Source of the DNA: an uncultured Christensenellaceae bacterium
GTDB taxonomy: Bacteria; Bacillota; Clostridia; Christensenellales; UBA3700
DNA: 64,000 bases
NCBI GenBank assembly: GCA_944376205.1
Contig: CALWBV010000001.1
Coordinates: 229,117 to 293,116 of the forward strand
Direction of reading: 5' to 3'
Part shown: positions 7,849 to 17,681 of the stretch, one piece after another
Position numbering within the stretch: position 1 is the first letter of the stretch
Layout of the letters: each line of letters begins with the position of its first letter
Notes under the pieces: generated by a model
Seen by the model: the letters and a program-made list of their open reading frames with translations, nothing else
What the model was told of the DNA's origin: nothing
Databases searched by the model: none
Translations under genes and position numbers: made by a program

Positions 7849-10251
7849 ATCTATCTCCTTAATTATGTTTTGTTGTTTCGATATTTCGGTTTTTTCGACG
7901 TCAGCGGATTTTTCTTGAGTCTGCATAACAATATCGTCTCGACTACAAACGGCGTCTTTCTGCAAGATATCGGCACCGCTCATATCGTCCATGCACTCGC
8001 TTCCGCATTTTGATACGCCCGAACAACATTGTTTATCGGTTTTGCTATTTTCTTCTCCGTCCTTAAACTTATAGAAATTAAGCCTTAAGGCATTGCTTAC
8101 GACCGACACAGACGAAAGACTCATAGCTGCACCGCCTATCATCGGATTCATTATTATACCCGTGAGCGGATAAAGAATTCCGCAAGCTATAGGAATACCT
8201 ATGATATTGTATATGAATGCCCAGAAAAGATTCTCTTTGACGTTTCGCATTGTAGCTTTTGCAAGTTTAATGCTTCTCACCACTCCAGAAGGATTGCCGC
8301 CCACGACGACTACCTGACCGCTTTCGAGCGCAATATCGCTTCCTCCGCCCATGGCTATGCCGACATCTGCCATAGCAAGTGCGGGAGCGTCGTTTATACC
8401 GTCGCCTACCATAGCGACTTTTGCCCCATCTTTTGCAAGCTTTTCGATAACCATACTCTTTTCTTCGGGCAACACGTCGGCGATAACGTCGTCGATACCT
8501 ACGCTTTTTGCGACATACCTTGCAGTAAGCGAATTATCTCCGCTCAAAAGTACGACTTTGATATTCATCTTTTTAAGTTCGCTTACGGCGTATGCCGCAT
8601 CGTCTTTGAGAGTATCCGCTACGGCAAGTACCCCGACTGCCTTCGAATTGACGGCCATCAAAACTACGCTTTTACCTTGCTCCGCATACTCTTGGGCTTT
8701 CAAGGCAAATTGCGACGAAGTGAAATTATCGCTCACCTCGCTCATGAGTGCCGCATTTCCCAAATATACTTTGTCTTTACCTATTTTTGCAAAAACTCCC
8801 TTTCCCGACAAAACTTGTATATCTTTTGCTATGACATCTGTCTCCTCTATACCTTCCGCCACGGCATACGCTATAGGATGTTCGCTCATAGTTTCCACAG
8901 CTTTGGCATATGCGAGATACTTTTGAGCATTTTCGGGGACGAATACGTCGGTAAGTACGGGTTTTCCCTTTGTAATTGTACCCGTTTTGTCAAACACAAC
9001 AATGTTTACGCCGCTTAATTTTTCCAATCCTTCGGCATTCTTAAATAATATACCGCCCTTTGCGCCCCTGCCTATACCTGTAATTATAGCCGTAGGCGTC
9101 GCTAGTCCCAATGCGCACGGACAAGCAATAACAAGCACTCCGACAAATACTTTTACCGCCATTGAAAAGCTTTCGGCAATCGTCCAGATCACACCGGCAA
9201 GCACTGCGATTGCAATTACCGAAGGCACAAAGACGGCTGATACCTTATCGGCTATACGTGCGATAGGAGCCTTGGAATTCTGCGCTTCTTCGACAAGTCG
9301 TATTATTCCCGAAAGTCTCGTCTTATCCCCGACGTTTTCCGCCAAAAACTCTATGACTCCCGTGCCGTTGACAGTTCCGCCGTAAACCTTATCCCCGACG
9401 TTTTTATCAACTGGCAAACTTTCGCCTGTAAGCATACTTTCGTTTACCGAAGTTGCGCCCGATACAATTTTGCCGTCGCAACAAAAACTTTCGCCTGCTT
9501 TGACAAGCACCCTGTCGCCTTCTAAGACATCTTTACTGTTTATTTCCACCCACTCTCCGTTTTTATAGACCGTAGCTGTATCGGGAGTAAGCATGGTCAG
9601 TTTCTTTATTGCATCGCCTGTTTTTTTAAGAGATCTGCTCTCAAGAAATTTGCCCAGACATATGATTGCAATTATTACCGCCGCACTCTCAAAATATAAA
9701 TCGTGCACAGCATGTGAGTTTCCCATACAAATACGCACAAAACCGTACATGCTGTATATAAAAGCCGTTGTGGTACTTACTGCCACCAAGCTATCCATAT
9801 TGGGGTGCAACTTAATAAGATTCTTGAATCCTCTGACATAAAAGCCTGCGCCCATAATCATTACCGGGACACACAAAGCTATCTGTATTGCCGCAAATAC
9901 AATCGGATTTCCTTCAGGCGAAATAAAAGAAGGATATTTTACACCCAGCATAGCCGCCATAGAAAATACCAGCAGACAAAAAGCAAGCACAAGCATTGCA
10001 ATCAATTTTTTATCAGTCGGCTTTTTCTCGTCTTTTTCTGTATCTTGGACTTTATAGCCGGCTTTTTCCACGGCGCTTACGATATCTTCTTTTTTCACGA
10101 TATCGGAATCGTATTCCACTATTGCTTTTCCGCTTGCGAAATTAACGTCGCATGCACTTACGCCGTACAGTTTTTGAATAGCTTTTCTGCAAGTTGCGGC
10201 GCATACCACGCATGTCATACCGCTTATGGAAAACTTGAATTTCTGCGTCAT
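7651..10251 (-). CDS. copA: Copper-exporting P1B-type ATPase with fused C-terminal copper-chaperone domain
   Basis: 866 aa. N-terminal heavy-metal-associated domain with GMTCVVC (Cys 14 and 17), membrane segments from about residue 80, phosphatase motif TGES (275-278), ion-site CPC (377-379), phosphorylation motif DKTGT (421-425), [15 protein letters not shown], and the late-helix motif [15 protein letters not shown] typical of Cu(I) pumps. After the last helix comes a Cys-rich linker, then a second metal-binding domain with GMMCEHC (residues 802-866) that looks like CopZ. Normal CopA lacks this tail. A full ribosome binding site and ATG lie inside the frame at the junction. GAGG precedes the main start, and a strong promoter with a candidate operator lies upstream. 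Confidence 0.95.
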   Translation of the reverse strand: MTQKFKFSISGMTCVVCAATCRKAIQKLYGVSACDVNFASGKAIVEYDSDIVKKEDIVSAVEKAGYKVQDTEKDEKKPTDKKLIAMLVLAFCLLVFSMAAMLGVKYPSFISPEGNPIVFAAIQIALCVPVMIMGAGFYVRGFKNLIKLHPNMDSLVAVSTTTAFIYSMYGFVRICMGNSHAVHDLYFESAAVIIAIICLGKFLESRSLKKTGDAIKKLTMLTPDTATVYKNGEWVEINSKDVLEGDRVLVKAGESFCCDGKIVSGATSVNESMLTGESLPVDKNVGDKVYGGTVNGTGVIEFLAENVGDKTRLSGIIRLVEEAQNSKAPIARIADKVSAVFVPSVIAIAVLAGVIWTIAESFSMAVKVFVGVLVIACPCALGLATPTAIITGIGRGAKGGILFKNAEGLEKLSGVNIVVFDKTGTITKGKPVLTDVFVPENAQKYLAYAKAVETMSEHPIAYAVAEGIEETDVIAKDIQVLSGKGVFAKIGKDKVYLGNAALMSEVSDNFTSSQFALKAQEYAEQGKSVVLMAVNSKAVGVLAVADTLKDDAAYAVSELKKMNIKVVLLSGDNSLTARYVAKSVGIDDVIADVLPEEKSMVIEKLAKDGAKVAMVGDGINDAPALAMADVGIAMGGGSDIALESGQVVVVGGNPSGVVRSIKLAKATMRNVKENLFWAFIYNIIGIPIACGILYPLTGIIMNPMIGGAAMSLSSVSVVSNALRLNFYKFKDGEENSKTDKQCCSGVSKCGSECMDDMSGADILQKDAVCSRDDIVMQTQEKSADVEKTEISKQQNIIKEIDMKITVKGMMCEHCENRINKSIGNMDGVSYVKADRTTESVEVQFDAQKVTLEEIKAKIVDEGYETE

Positions 10252-10281
10252 TTCTATCCTCTTTTTGAGCTCCCGTCAAAT

Positions 10282-10300
10282 CCCTACCAAATTACTAGGG
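10282..10300 (-). promoter_or_regulatory. Candidate copper-responsive operator in copA leader
   Basis: Inverted repeat CCCTA-9-TAGGG placed just downstream of the copA -10, where a bound repressor would block the start of transcription. G/C-run arms around a short AT core recall CsoR-type operators. The regulator is not in this window, so this is inference. Confidence 0.4.
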
Positions 10301-10307
10301 TATTGTT

Positions 10308-10336
10308 ATAATACAATAATTTTTCTCACTTGTCAA
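10308..10336 (-). promoter_or_regulatory. copA promoter
   Basis: Minus-strand -35 TTGACA (perfect) and -10 TATTAT with a 17-base spacer, 57 bases before the copA ATG. Confidence 0.7.
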
Positions 10337-10502
10337 TTCATTGCAACGAATTAAATCAAAAGATAGCGATTGATTGTTGATTTATCGTATTTTTAACATA
10401 TTGACAAGATAATATAATCCTCACGATTTGAACGCATAAGAATTGAATTTATTATAATCCGACTTTTTCCAAATGTTGCAATTAAAAGTAGAATATACAG
10501 CT

Positions 10503-10536
10503 AAAAAAATACGCTCCTTTTGTCGGAGCGTATTTT
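10503..10536 (-). terminator. Intrinsic terminator after the GPH symporter/lipoprotein pair
   Basis: Perfect stem AAAATACGCTCC / GGAGCGTATTTT with a seven-base loop. The minus transcript ends in a U run. It lies about 30 bases beyond the stop codon at 10567. Confidence 0.9.
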
Positions 10537-10566
10537 ATATGAATGCGTTGATTATTCGTACATTTA

Positions 10567-11487
10567 TTATTCGTAGTCGAATTCAACTACCATTTCCTCA
10601 AATGCCACAACGTCGGCTTTGAGTACGAGACTCTTATCTACCTTATTGTTTTCGGTATAATAAGCGAGAATGTTTTCGTTGTAAATCTCCACGGAATCCA
10701 CTTTTTGACTTCCCTTTGTATAAAGTACCGTCAGACGGTTGTTATCCATAGAGTAAACATTGTTCCAGTTGTAGCTGATATCTTCGCCGTAACCGCTCCA
10801 ATATTTTTTACCCGAAGCAACATTGTCGTCTCTAGTTACGGTATTACCTTCACCGTCATATACGGCTCTGGTCTCAATTCTCATAAAGTGATTGGACAAT
10901 TTGAAGCTATCGTTGAGATAAAGTCTGAAATTGTCGCTTGCAGTCAAACCGTTTGCGGTAATATACTCTGCGTTAATATTAGCCAGAATGTATGCGATAG
11001 GATTGAATCCTTCGTACAACTCACCGCTTGCTACGCCTTGACTAACGGCATATTCAAGAGTTTTTTCCTGTTCGAACTTTTCTCTATACTTTTTGCTGTC
11101 GATATTCTTGACATAATCTTCTCTGGATACTTCCTTGAAAACGATAGTCTTAATTGTGTAGTTTTCAGCATCGGTATAATCGACATCGAAAGCCATGAAC
11201 TTTGTTCTTTCTTCGTTATCTTCGGGCCAGCCCGCACTTTGAGTGCTGCCTCTCACGATTTCTTTGGAATAATAAGTATATGCGTAAACAAAGCTGGACT
11301 TCCAGTTGGTAGCGAATACCTTATCCATGAGAGAAGTGAGTTTTTGGGTATTTTCTTTTACGGCAGCAGTGTTTTCTGCGTAATAATCGTTTTCTTTTTC
11401 TTCTGCGCTCTTACAACCGACAAAGGCAGTAGCCAGAATACATACCATCAATACAAGAGATACAATCAATATAAGTTTTTTCTTCAT
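10567..11487 (-). CDS. Lipoprotein of unknown function, co-transcribed with sugar symporter
   Basis: 306 aa. ATG 11487 is chosen because AAGGAGG precedes it; longer frames have no such site. Residues 1-24 are a lipoprotein signal with lipobox FVGC, so it should be anchored outside the membrane. The rest is mixed alpha/beta with many Tyr and Asn residues and no motif I recognise. It starts one base after the stop codon of the GPH symporter gene, with its ribosome binding site inside that gene, which implies translational coupling. The neighbourhood suggests a surface protein that helps capture or bind the transported sugar. It is not similar enough to known solute-binding proteins to call it one. 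Confidence 0.7.
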   Translation of the reverse strand: MKKKLILIVSLVLMVCILATAFVGCKSAEEKENDYYAENTAAVKENTQKLTSLMDKVFATNWKSSFVYAYTYYSKEIVRGSTQSAGWPEDNEERTKFMAFDVDYTDAENYTIKTIVFKEVSREDYVKNIDSKKYREKFEQEKTLEYAVSQGVASGELYEGFNPIAYILANINAEYITANGLTASDNFRLYLNDSFKLSNHFMRIETRAVYDGEGNTVTRDDNVASGKKYWSGYGEDISYNWNNVYSMDNNRLTVLYTKGSQKVDSVEIYNENILAYYTENNKVDKSLVLKADVVAFEEMVVEFDYE

Positions 11488-11488
11488 A

Positions 11489-13168
11489 TTACTTGTCCTC
11501 CTTTTCGTCTGCAGCCTTTTTGGACTTTGAAGTTCTCTTGGGTTTTGCTTCAACTTCCGAAACTTCGGTAACAGTTGCTTCCGCCATATTCTTGGCAGTT
11601 TCCACTTCTTTTTCTATGTCTTCGACAACGGCTTGTTCTGCAACAACAGAATATATATCCGTTTCAGCCTCGACAGCCATGCCTTCGAGTTTCTTTGCGT
11701 CTTCGAGACGCTTTACTGCAAGTCTGCCCTGAATTTCTGCCATCTTCTTACCGCTGAGCTTATAGAAGAGTATAGGAACGATAGATACAAGGTTGAGAAC
11801 TGCAGGTATGATCGTGTAGATAGCGAACAAACCGAACTTTGTGAAATCTGACTGAACAGGGGTATGATCGCTCAAGAAAGGAAGTGCTTGCGAGAAGCCG
11901 AAGTAAACGAGCAAGTAGCTCATTACGTAGTCCTTGAAACCTGAGGAAACTTTAGAACGCAAGCTCATAAGCGAGAAGGTAATACCTTCGCATCTGTCAC
12001 CCGTCTTGTCTTCCCAGTAGTCGAGCGTATCGGTAGCCATAAGGTGAGGTATTACGTTGAGGATACCTACAGGAATCATCGCCGCAAACATCATTATAGC
12101 AATCAACCACCACCAAGTACCGCCTATCAAGTAGATAAAGAATATGACCGCAAGCGCAACGGAGTGCCATATAGTAGCGAATACAAAGAGTTTTTTACTG
12201 TCCATCATCTTGCGGAGTTTAGGAGCAATCATCATACCTATCATGGAAGCGATAGCACCGGGCAGAGCGAATATAATCTGCAAGGAACCGTTGTTGTATA
12301 TGTAAGATACGACGTAAATAATCATTGCGGAAACAAAGTTTCTGAAGAACGTCAGCAAGTTTGAACATATCAACAACAGGAACTGTTTGTTTTTGAACAG
12401 ATATTTGAATCCTTCGAGAGTGCTGGGCGTACGGTCGGTAGGCTCGAGTCTTTCTTTGATGAACTTTGCACCCAAAAGCATGAATATAGGTCCGAGAACA
12501 CCGATAACGAGTGCCATCAACATATAAGAGTTGGGATAATCGTTATTGGTAATGAGCAAGAACAACGTAATGAGTACAAGTGCTGACTGCTCACCTATAC
12601 TACCCAAAATACGGCTTATGGAAATGATCTTTGCTCTTTCGTCGGTATTAGGGGAAGCAACGGCAGGCAAACCTTGGAGAGGAATACCGACGACTGAACC
12701 CAAAATACTGTAAAGAAGATATGTGATCCACATGAACGCTACCTTTGCGGTAGTTGAACCCATTGCCGAATAAATGCCGGGCATAAACATGATGATTGTC
12801 AAAACACCCCAAGGTATAGCACCGAAGAACAAGAAAGGACGCATTTTACCCCACTTACTTCTCGTCTTGTCGACGATAACGCCCATTGTAGGGTCATCGA
12901 GACCGTCGAAAACCTTGGAGACCAAGAACATTACGCCGACTTGCGTAGCAGGAATACCTACGCAGACGGTGTAGAAAAACAGCAAATAGCCTTGTACAAG
13001 ACCCGTTACTGCACTAGAAGCAAACTGTGCCAGAGAGAAAAATACGTAATCTCTGGGCTTCAGATACTTCTTGTTGGCAAGTTCCTCGTCGGACATGCCG
13101 CCTGAAGTTTCTTCCTGAATAGGCATAACCTCTTCAGCAAGGCCTTCTTGTTGAATATTCTCTTCCAC
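11489..13168 (-). CDS. GPH-family sugar:cation symporter (MFS)
   Basis: 559 aa integral membrane protein with about 12 hydrophobic segments. The signature of the glycoside-pentoside-hexuronide family is plain near residues 85-120: KVFDGLDDPTMGVIVDKTRS then GKMRPFLFFGAIP. MelB, XynB/UidB and glucuronide carriers belong here, so a sugar or uronide substrate taken up with Na+ or H+ fits the glucuronate genes downstream on the map. The start is GTG 13168 behind GGGGAGG; no better ATG exists. It has unusual hydrophilic ends: a 35-residue acidic N-terminal leader and an 80-residue Glu/Lys/Ala-rich C-terminal tail ending in KRTSKSKKAADEKEDK. Confidence 0.9.
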   Translation of the reverse strand: MEENIQQEGLAEEVMPIQEETSGGMSDEELANKKYLKPRDYVFFSLAQFASSAVTGLVQGYLLFFYTVCVGIPATQVGVMFLVSKVFDGLDDPTMGVIVDKTRSKWGKMRPFLFFGAIPWGVLTIIMFMPGIYSAMGSTTAKVAFMWITYLLYSILGSVVGIPLQGLPAVASPNTDERAKIISISRILGSIGEQSALVLITLFLLITNNDYPNSYMLMALVIGVLGPIFMLLGAKFIKERLEPTDRTPSTLEGFKYLFKNKQFLLLICSNLLTFFRNFVSAMIIYVVSYIYNNGSLQIIFALPGAIASMIGMMIAPKLRKMMDSKKLFVFATIWHSVALAVIFFIYLIGGTWWWLIAIMMFAAMIPVGILNVIPHLMATDTLDYWEDKTGDRCEGITFSLMSLRSKVSSGFKDYVMSYLLVYFGFSQALPFLSDHTPVQSDFTKFGLFAIYTIIPAVLNLVSIVPILFYKLSGKKMAEIQGRLAVKRLEDAKKLEGMAVEAETDIYSVVAEQAVVEDIEKEVETAKNMAEATVTEVSEVEAKPKRTSKSKKAADEKEDK

Positions 13169-13219
13169 TCAAAACCTCCCCTTGCAATAAAATTGCATTG
13201 ATAAAATGATATTGGTTTA

Positions 13220-13233
13220 TAGGTATTTACCTA
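13220..13233. promoter_or_regulatory. 14-bp palindrome in symporter leader, candidate operator
   Basis: Perfect palindrome TAGGTA TT TACCTA between the predicted start of transcription and the ribosome binding site of the GPH symporter gene. Position and symmetry suit a dimeric repressor; which one is unknown. Confidence 0.4.
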
Positions 13234-13265
13234 CAAAATTAACATAAACTTTACATGTCGTGTAC

Positions 13266-13294
13266 ATTATATCAAAATATTTGTATTATATCAA
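13266..13294 (-). promoter_or_regulatory. Promoter of the GPH symporter operon
   Basis: Minus-strand -35 TTGATA, 17-base spacer, -10 TATAAT. It lies about 100 bases before the GTG at 13168, leaving room for a regulated leader. Confidence 0.6.
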
Positions 13295-13381
13295 ATAATA
13301 GCAAATCGTTTTTCGTAAAATATTATAATATTTGATTATATATTTATAAAATATAATATACAACTTTAATATGATATTAAA

Positions 13382-15328
13382 TTACTGCTTCTTCAAAGTT
13401 TTCCTGAAGAAATCTCCGTCGGGATAACTGAGTACGAACGCACCCGTACTGCTCCACGCCTGAAGCATCGATCCGTCGGGATGAACGGGACTGAAAAACT
13501 CTATAGGAGTATAATTGCCTTTTTGAATATTGTACTCGAACCATCTCGTAAGAGGATACATGTAATCCATGCCGTGCATAAGTTTTGCATAAGCGTAAAC
13601 GCATGACAGATAAGGCCAGTCTCCGCCGTTGTGATAATAATAAGGAAGCGAAGATTTTTGAACTATGTCTCTCGTATTCTTATAGAAAGGATATACGCTC
13701 AAAGTACCGAAGTCTCCTGCACCCTGTTCTTTATTGTTTTTACTTTCGAGAAGTCTTTCCATATTTTCGAGAATACGTTTTGCCCTGTTGTCATCGGCAA
13801 TACCGTAAAGGACTGTCACTACGGTATCTATGGAGAGATTGTCTTCTGTAAAGTTATCGCTCTTATAGTTGACGTACCAGCCTTTTTCCTCGTCCCAAAG
13901 CAAATTGTTGATAGACTTGACTACTTTATCGTAAAGCTGCTTGTATTCTTGCGCTTTCTGTTCTGCTTTTGGCTCGTTGGAAAGACAGTTTTTGTAAATC
14001 TCGCTCATAGCAAACAAAGCTCTCGCATAAAGTGCCTCGTCGTATGTGCAATAAGTCGATCTGAAAACGTTGTCGCACCAGTCGCGTCTGTTGTATTCTC
14101 CGCCCTTTACCAAAAGACCCGTAGAATCGGTTTCTTTCATAAGTCTCTTGAGTACGAGATTTGCGCTGTCGATAACCTTACCTGCTTTAACCTTCTCTTT
14201 GAGCACCGAATAGTCGCCCGTATGCACAAGATAATCGTACAACATAAGCACGAAGAAAGAAGGCGAATCGTAGTGATCTCCCCAGTAATTCTTGAAATTG
14301 AATTTTACAGCCGAAGGACACTGACCTTTTTTACTGATGCCGTTTGCAAGCGTAATGATTTCGTTTCTTACAAGCTCGGGCTTGACGGGCAATACACTGA
14401 GCACCGTCCAGTAAGCGTCACGGTAATATGTACGTGCGGGGAACTGATATACGATACCTGCGAGAAATCCTTTGAATTTGCCGAGTTCTTTATAGTTTGA
14501 CAAAGACGTGTTGAGCAATGATTTATAGTATGCTCCGAGAAATTTGTCTTCGATTTTATGAGGACATTCGAGTTCGTTTGCGTATTTATCGCAATCTGCA
14601 AGCGCCTTGTCGAAGTCCTTGATCGCAGCCTTAACGTCGCAGAATGTAAAGTCGCTTCTTGTACCTGCGCTCAATACATATCTGAAAACTTTGGTTTGAC
14701 CTTTTTTGATTTCGCCGCCGTAAGAGAATTGATTGTAAAATCCTCTTTCGCTTTCGAGACCTACCAAAGGACAGTTTGCCGCAACGTCAAGATAAAAGTC
14801 ACCCATTACATCGCCTTTCATATAGCTGAACGTTTCGCTGCTTTCGACAGACTTTTTGTTTTTCTTGAGAAGACCTCCTATGATCTTTGCGATATTGCCC
14901 GCCGAAAGACGGTTGGCAAGAAGCTGTTGAACATAGGACGCAAAGTCTATACCGAAATTGGTAACATTGTCGAAATAGAGATCTTCGCCTGCAGTGATTT
15001 TATTCTCAACGTAAATGCAGTTGTGAGTCGTATCGAGAAACTGCGTAATAACGAAATCGGCATTTTTTTCGCTGAAAGACGTAATCTGTTTTTTACCGAG
15101 CATCTTGACGGTTTTGTCGCTCATATACTCGATAGGTTGATGATTTATGGAAAAAAGAGGATAAAAAGCGGTGAATACGGAAAATTTGTTCATAACCGCA
15201 TACTTGGAAATACCGCCTCTTCCGTCAAATTGAGCCGTAATAAGATTGTTGGCTACGTCGTAGCAAACTTTCTTGTGGAACTTTTCTGCGGCTACTATTT
15301 CTCCTGCCGCACTGTATTTAACTGACAT
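13382..15328 (-). CDS. Six-hairpin (alpha/alpha)6-barrel glycosidase-like protein
   Basis: 648 aa, cytosolic (no signal peptide). The N-terminal half looks like a beta-sandwich. The C-terminal half, from about residue 260, has the helical pattern of six-hairpin glycosidases (GH15/GH94/debranching-enzyme group), with PARTYYRDAYWTVLSVLPV, YNRRDWCDN and LPYYYHNGGDWPYLSC as likely active-site stretches. Arg-Asp of YYRDAYW is a conserved sugar contact in amylo-1,6-glucosidase-like enzymes. I cannot assign a GH family or substrate. It follows the Gfo/Idh operon after 174 bases on the same strand, which suggests it hydrolyses or phosphorolyses the same imported glycoside. Confidence 0.75.
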   Translation of the reverse strand: MSVKYSAAGEIVAAEKFHKKVCYDVANNLITAQFDGRGGISKYAVMNKFSVFTAFYPLFSINHQPIEYMSDKTVKMLGKKQITSFSEKNADFVITQFLDTTHNCIYVENKITAGEDLYFDNVTNFGIDFASYVQQLLANRLSAGNIAKIIGGLLKKNKKSVESSETFSYMKGDVMGDFYLDVAANCPLVGLESERGFYNQFSYGGEIKKGQTKVFRYVLSAGTRSDFTFCDVKAAIKDFDKALADCDKYANELECPHKIEDKFLGAYYKSLLNTSLSNYKELGKFKGFLAGIVYQFPARTYYRDAYWTVLSVLPVKPELVRNEIITLANGISKKGQCPSAVKFNFKNYWGDHYDSPSFFVLMLYDYLVHTGDYSVLKEKVKAGKVIDSANLVLKRLMKETDSTGLLVKGGEYNRRDWCDNVFRSTYCTYDEALYARALFAMSEIYKNCLSNEPKAEQKAQEYKQLYDKVVKSINNLLWDEEKGWYVNYKSDNFTEDNLSIDTVVTVLYGIADDNRAKRILENMERLLESKNNKEQGAGDFGTLSVYPFYKNTRDIVQKSSLPYYYHNGGDWPYLSCVYAYAKLMHGMDYMYPLTRWFEYNIQKGNYTPIEFFSPVHPDGSMLQAWSSTGAFVLSYPDGDFFRKTLKKQ

Positions 15329-15502
15329 AAATTTCCTTCCTTAATGTGTTTTGAATATTGATTTGTATTACCTTTTCGAGCTGAGACTTTTCAGGACAAA
15401 TTACTTGAAAGATTTGCCAAGTATTCAACCCGATTTGTATTTATCAAAGCATAGCAGCTGCCCGTGCGCATGCGGCATGGCGCATACGCATAGGCTGATT
15501 TG

Positions 15503-16693
15503 TTATTTAACTTCTTTTACGCTGTTTTTCTTTTCTTCTTCGATACGCTTCTGAAGTTCGCTGTAATAGAGATCTTCAAAGCCCTTCTCGTCGGGGCAAA
15601 CGGTTCTGCCGAGCCAGCCCGAAAGATGAATAGCGTTGGAGAACGTAAGTCCGTTGAGACCTTCTTCATAATTTCCGATAAGTTTATCCTCGAGACCGAG
15701 TACTACTTTGGAGAAGTTGCGGATAACGTTGATATGCTGTCCCTTATCTATGAGAAGTCCCTTGATAATTTCACCGAGCGTGAATTTTACTGTAATTTTC
15801 TTATTCTTGGGCTTGCCCATGAATACCGTGTTTACTTTGGAGAATTCAGGTTCGGGCATCTCGAGTTTGGTAAATTCGAGTTTCATTCCGAAGTCGCTGC
15901 CGCCCGAAATAACCATTTTACCGCCGTCGCCGGATATCTCGAGTCTGTTGGTACCGGGAGCGTCGTGCGTGGAGGTAATGAACACACCCGTAGCGCCGTT
16001 TTCGAAAGTACACATTGCAGTAACGTCGTTTTCAACGTTGATCTGTCTGCCTACCGTCTTTGCAACAGCGTTTACGCTTGTGATCTTGCTGCCTGCAAGC
16101 CATGTGAACAAGTCAAGTTGGTGAGGGTCCTGATTGATAAGAACGCCGCCGCCTTCGCCTGCCCATGTGCCTCTCCAGCCGCCCTGCGAATAATATGCCT
16201 GGGGTCTGTACCAGTTGGTGATTATCCATACGATTCTCTTGAGTTTTCCGAGTTCGCCTGCATCGATAATAGCCTTTGCAGCCTTGTAAATCTTGCTTGT
16301 TCTCTGGTTATAAAGCAAACCGAACTTTACGTTGGGTCTTTCTTTCTTTGCGTATTCTGCGACTTCTCTTACAGCCTTTGTATAAACGCCTGCAGGCTTG
16401 TCGCTCAAAGTATTGATGTTGAGTTCGAGAGCGCGTTTAGCGATCACGGGGTGAGCGTAGTGAGGAGTATCTATGATAACAGCGTCGATAAGACCGCTGA
16501 TAAGCATATCCTCGTAGTTATCGAATATCTTTACTTTGTCCTGGAATTTTTGTTTTGCCCACTCTCTTCTGTCCGCTGCGATATCGCATACAGCGGTGAG
16601 TACGGCGTTTTTATCCATACCTGCAAACAGTTTGCTAGCATAACCGCTTCCCTGTTTACCGATACCTACTATACCGTATCTTACCTTTTCCAT
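15503..16693 (-). CDS. Gfo/Idh/MocA family oxidoreductase (first paralogue)
   Basis: 396 aa NAD(P)-dependent sugar dehydrogenase type. The N-terminal Rossmann fold has GIVGIGKQGSG; the catalytic loop reads SDKPAG, where the common EKP is DKP; the C-terminal domain carries GGGVLINQDPHQLDL with the conserved active-site histidine. Members oxidise or reduce sugar hydroxyls, often at C3, and some (GH109) use this in glycoside hydrolysis. It ends a six-gene operon, two bases after the TIM-barrel isomerase gene. It is similar to the 17682-18827 protein (shared INQ..HQLD and NWYR/DWYR), so the two may act as a pair on related substrates. Confidence 0.88.
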   Translation of the reverse strand: MEKVRYGIVGIGKQGSGYASKLFAGMDKNAVLTAVCDIAADRREWAKQKFQDKVKIFDNYEDMLISGLIDAVIIDTPHYAHPVIAKRALELNINTLSDKPAGVYTKAVREVAEYAKKERPNVKFGLLYNQRTSKIYKAAKAIIDAGELGKLKRIVWIITNWYRPQAYYSQGGWRGTWAGEGGGVLINQDPHQLDLFTWLAGSKITSVNAVAKTVGRQINVENDVTAMCTFENGATGVFITSTHDAPGTNRLEISGDGGKMVISGGSDFGMKLEFTKLEMPEPEFSKVNTVFMGKPKNKKITVKFTLGEIIKGLLIDKGQHINVIRNFSKVVLGLEDKLIGNYEEGLNGLTFSNAIHLSGWLGRTVCPDEKGFEDLYYSELQKRIEEEKKNSVKEVK

Positions 16694-16695
16694 AA

Positions 16696-17649
16696 TTAAG
16701 CCTCCTTTTGTGCCTTTTCGGCGTTTGCAATCATTTCTTTAAGAGCTTCGTACTGCCAATCCATCATCTGACGTCTGGAAACGGGTTGAGTATGTCCGAT
16801 TCCCTTTGCCTCGTCTATTCTGTGGAAAATCTTTCTCCACTTGTCGATATGTTCAAATTTGATGCCGAAGAACAACCAACCTATACGGTGGAAGAGTTTT
16901 TTATTGTCGGCATACTTACCTGTATGAGGTTCCATGGTCATAAAGCCGTCGTAACCTCTCTTGACAAGGTCGTCGATAATATTCTGATAGTCACCGATAC
17001 CGAGCCCCAAAGGCACTTCTACCTTTTCGGGAGAGCAGTCTTTTACGTGATAATAAACCGTCTTGTCCTTGAGCTTTTCATATGCGGAAGGAACGTCAAC
17101 TCCGCATTGCACATAGTTGGAAGCGTCAAAGCAAAGCTGGAATTGAGGATCGTTGATTTCGTTGTAAAGCTTTTCAACTCTTTCGGGGATATCAGCCCAT
17201 ATTCTCTTTTCGTTTTCGTGCAACAAAACGACGTTTGTGCCCTTGACTTTTTCGAGGAAGCCTCTGATTCTCTTTACTACAACGGGGAAATCGAGATCAT
17301 ACTTACCGCTCAATCCTCTGAAAGAGAACATACGGATGTATTTACAGTCCATAAGCTGACATATTTTTACGAGTTCTTCGAGCTTTTTGAGTTGAGACTC
17401 ATAAGCCTTATCGTCATAAAGACCTATCTTGCCGATAGGCGAGCCGATAGAAGAAAACTTTACTCCGTACTCGTCAAGCATAGGCTTGACGTCTTTTTCA
17501 AACTCTTCCAATGTGTAGTCGGCAATATTTTTACCGTTTATTTTTCTGGGGCAAAGATAACTCTCGCCGTATGCTTTGATAGTCTCGAGCTGAGTTTTCA
17601 AATCTCCGCTGACTTCGTCGTAAAATCCTGAAATTTTGATATTAGCCAT
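16696..17649 (-). CDS. TIM-barrel sugar isomerase/epimerase (AP-endonuclease-2 family)
   Basis: 317 aa, xylose-isomerase-like TIM barrel. Metal ligands typical of the family are visible in order: Glu in LLHENEKR, Asp in CFDASNYV, His in YYHVKDCS and Glu in MTMEPHTG. The family includes inosose dehydratase/isomerase, 3-keto-sugar epimerases, and DgpC-like C-glycoside-cleaving enzymes, all of which act on keto sugars such as Gfo/Idh enzymes make. It sits between two Gfo/Idh genes in one operon, which supports a role on a keto-sugar intermediate. The precise reaction is unknown. Confidence 0.85.
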   Translation of the reverse strand: MANIKISGFYDEVSGDLKTQLETIKAYGESYLCPRKINGKNIADYTLEEFEKDVKPMLDEYGVKFSSIGSPIGKIGLYDDKAYESQLKKLEELVKICQLMDCKYIRMFSFRGLSGKYDLDFPVVVKRIRGFLEKVKGTNVVLLHENEKRIWADIPERVEKLYNEINDPQFQLCFDASNYVQCGVDVPSAYEKLKDKTVYYHVKDCSPEKVEVPLGLGIGDYQNIIDDLVKRGYDGFMTMEPHTGKYADNKKLFHRIGWLFFGIKFEHIDKWRKIFHRIDEAKGIGHTQPVSRRQMMDWQYEALKEMIANAEKAQKEA

Positions 17650-17681
17650 AATATCCTCCGATTTGATTTGTATAATTCGCT

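Noticed and set aside
15450..15502. GC-rich partly palindromic patch after the 13382 gene's upstream neighbour
   Set aside because: Could be a weak terminator of the Gfo/Idh operon, but it has no U run and the pairing is imperfect.
15500..16699. 399-codon plus-strand frame opposite a Gfo/Idh gene
   Set aside because: Same codon-bias shadow; the minus-strand protein has all motifs of its family and a proper start.
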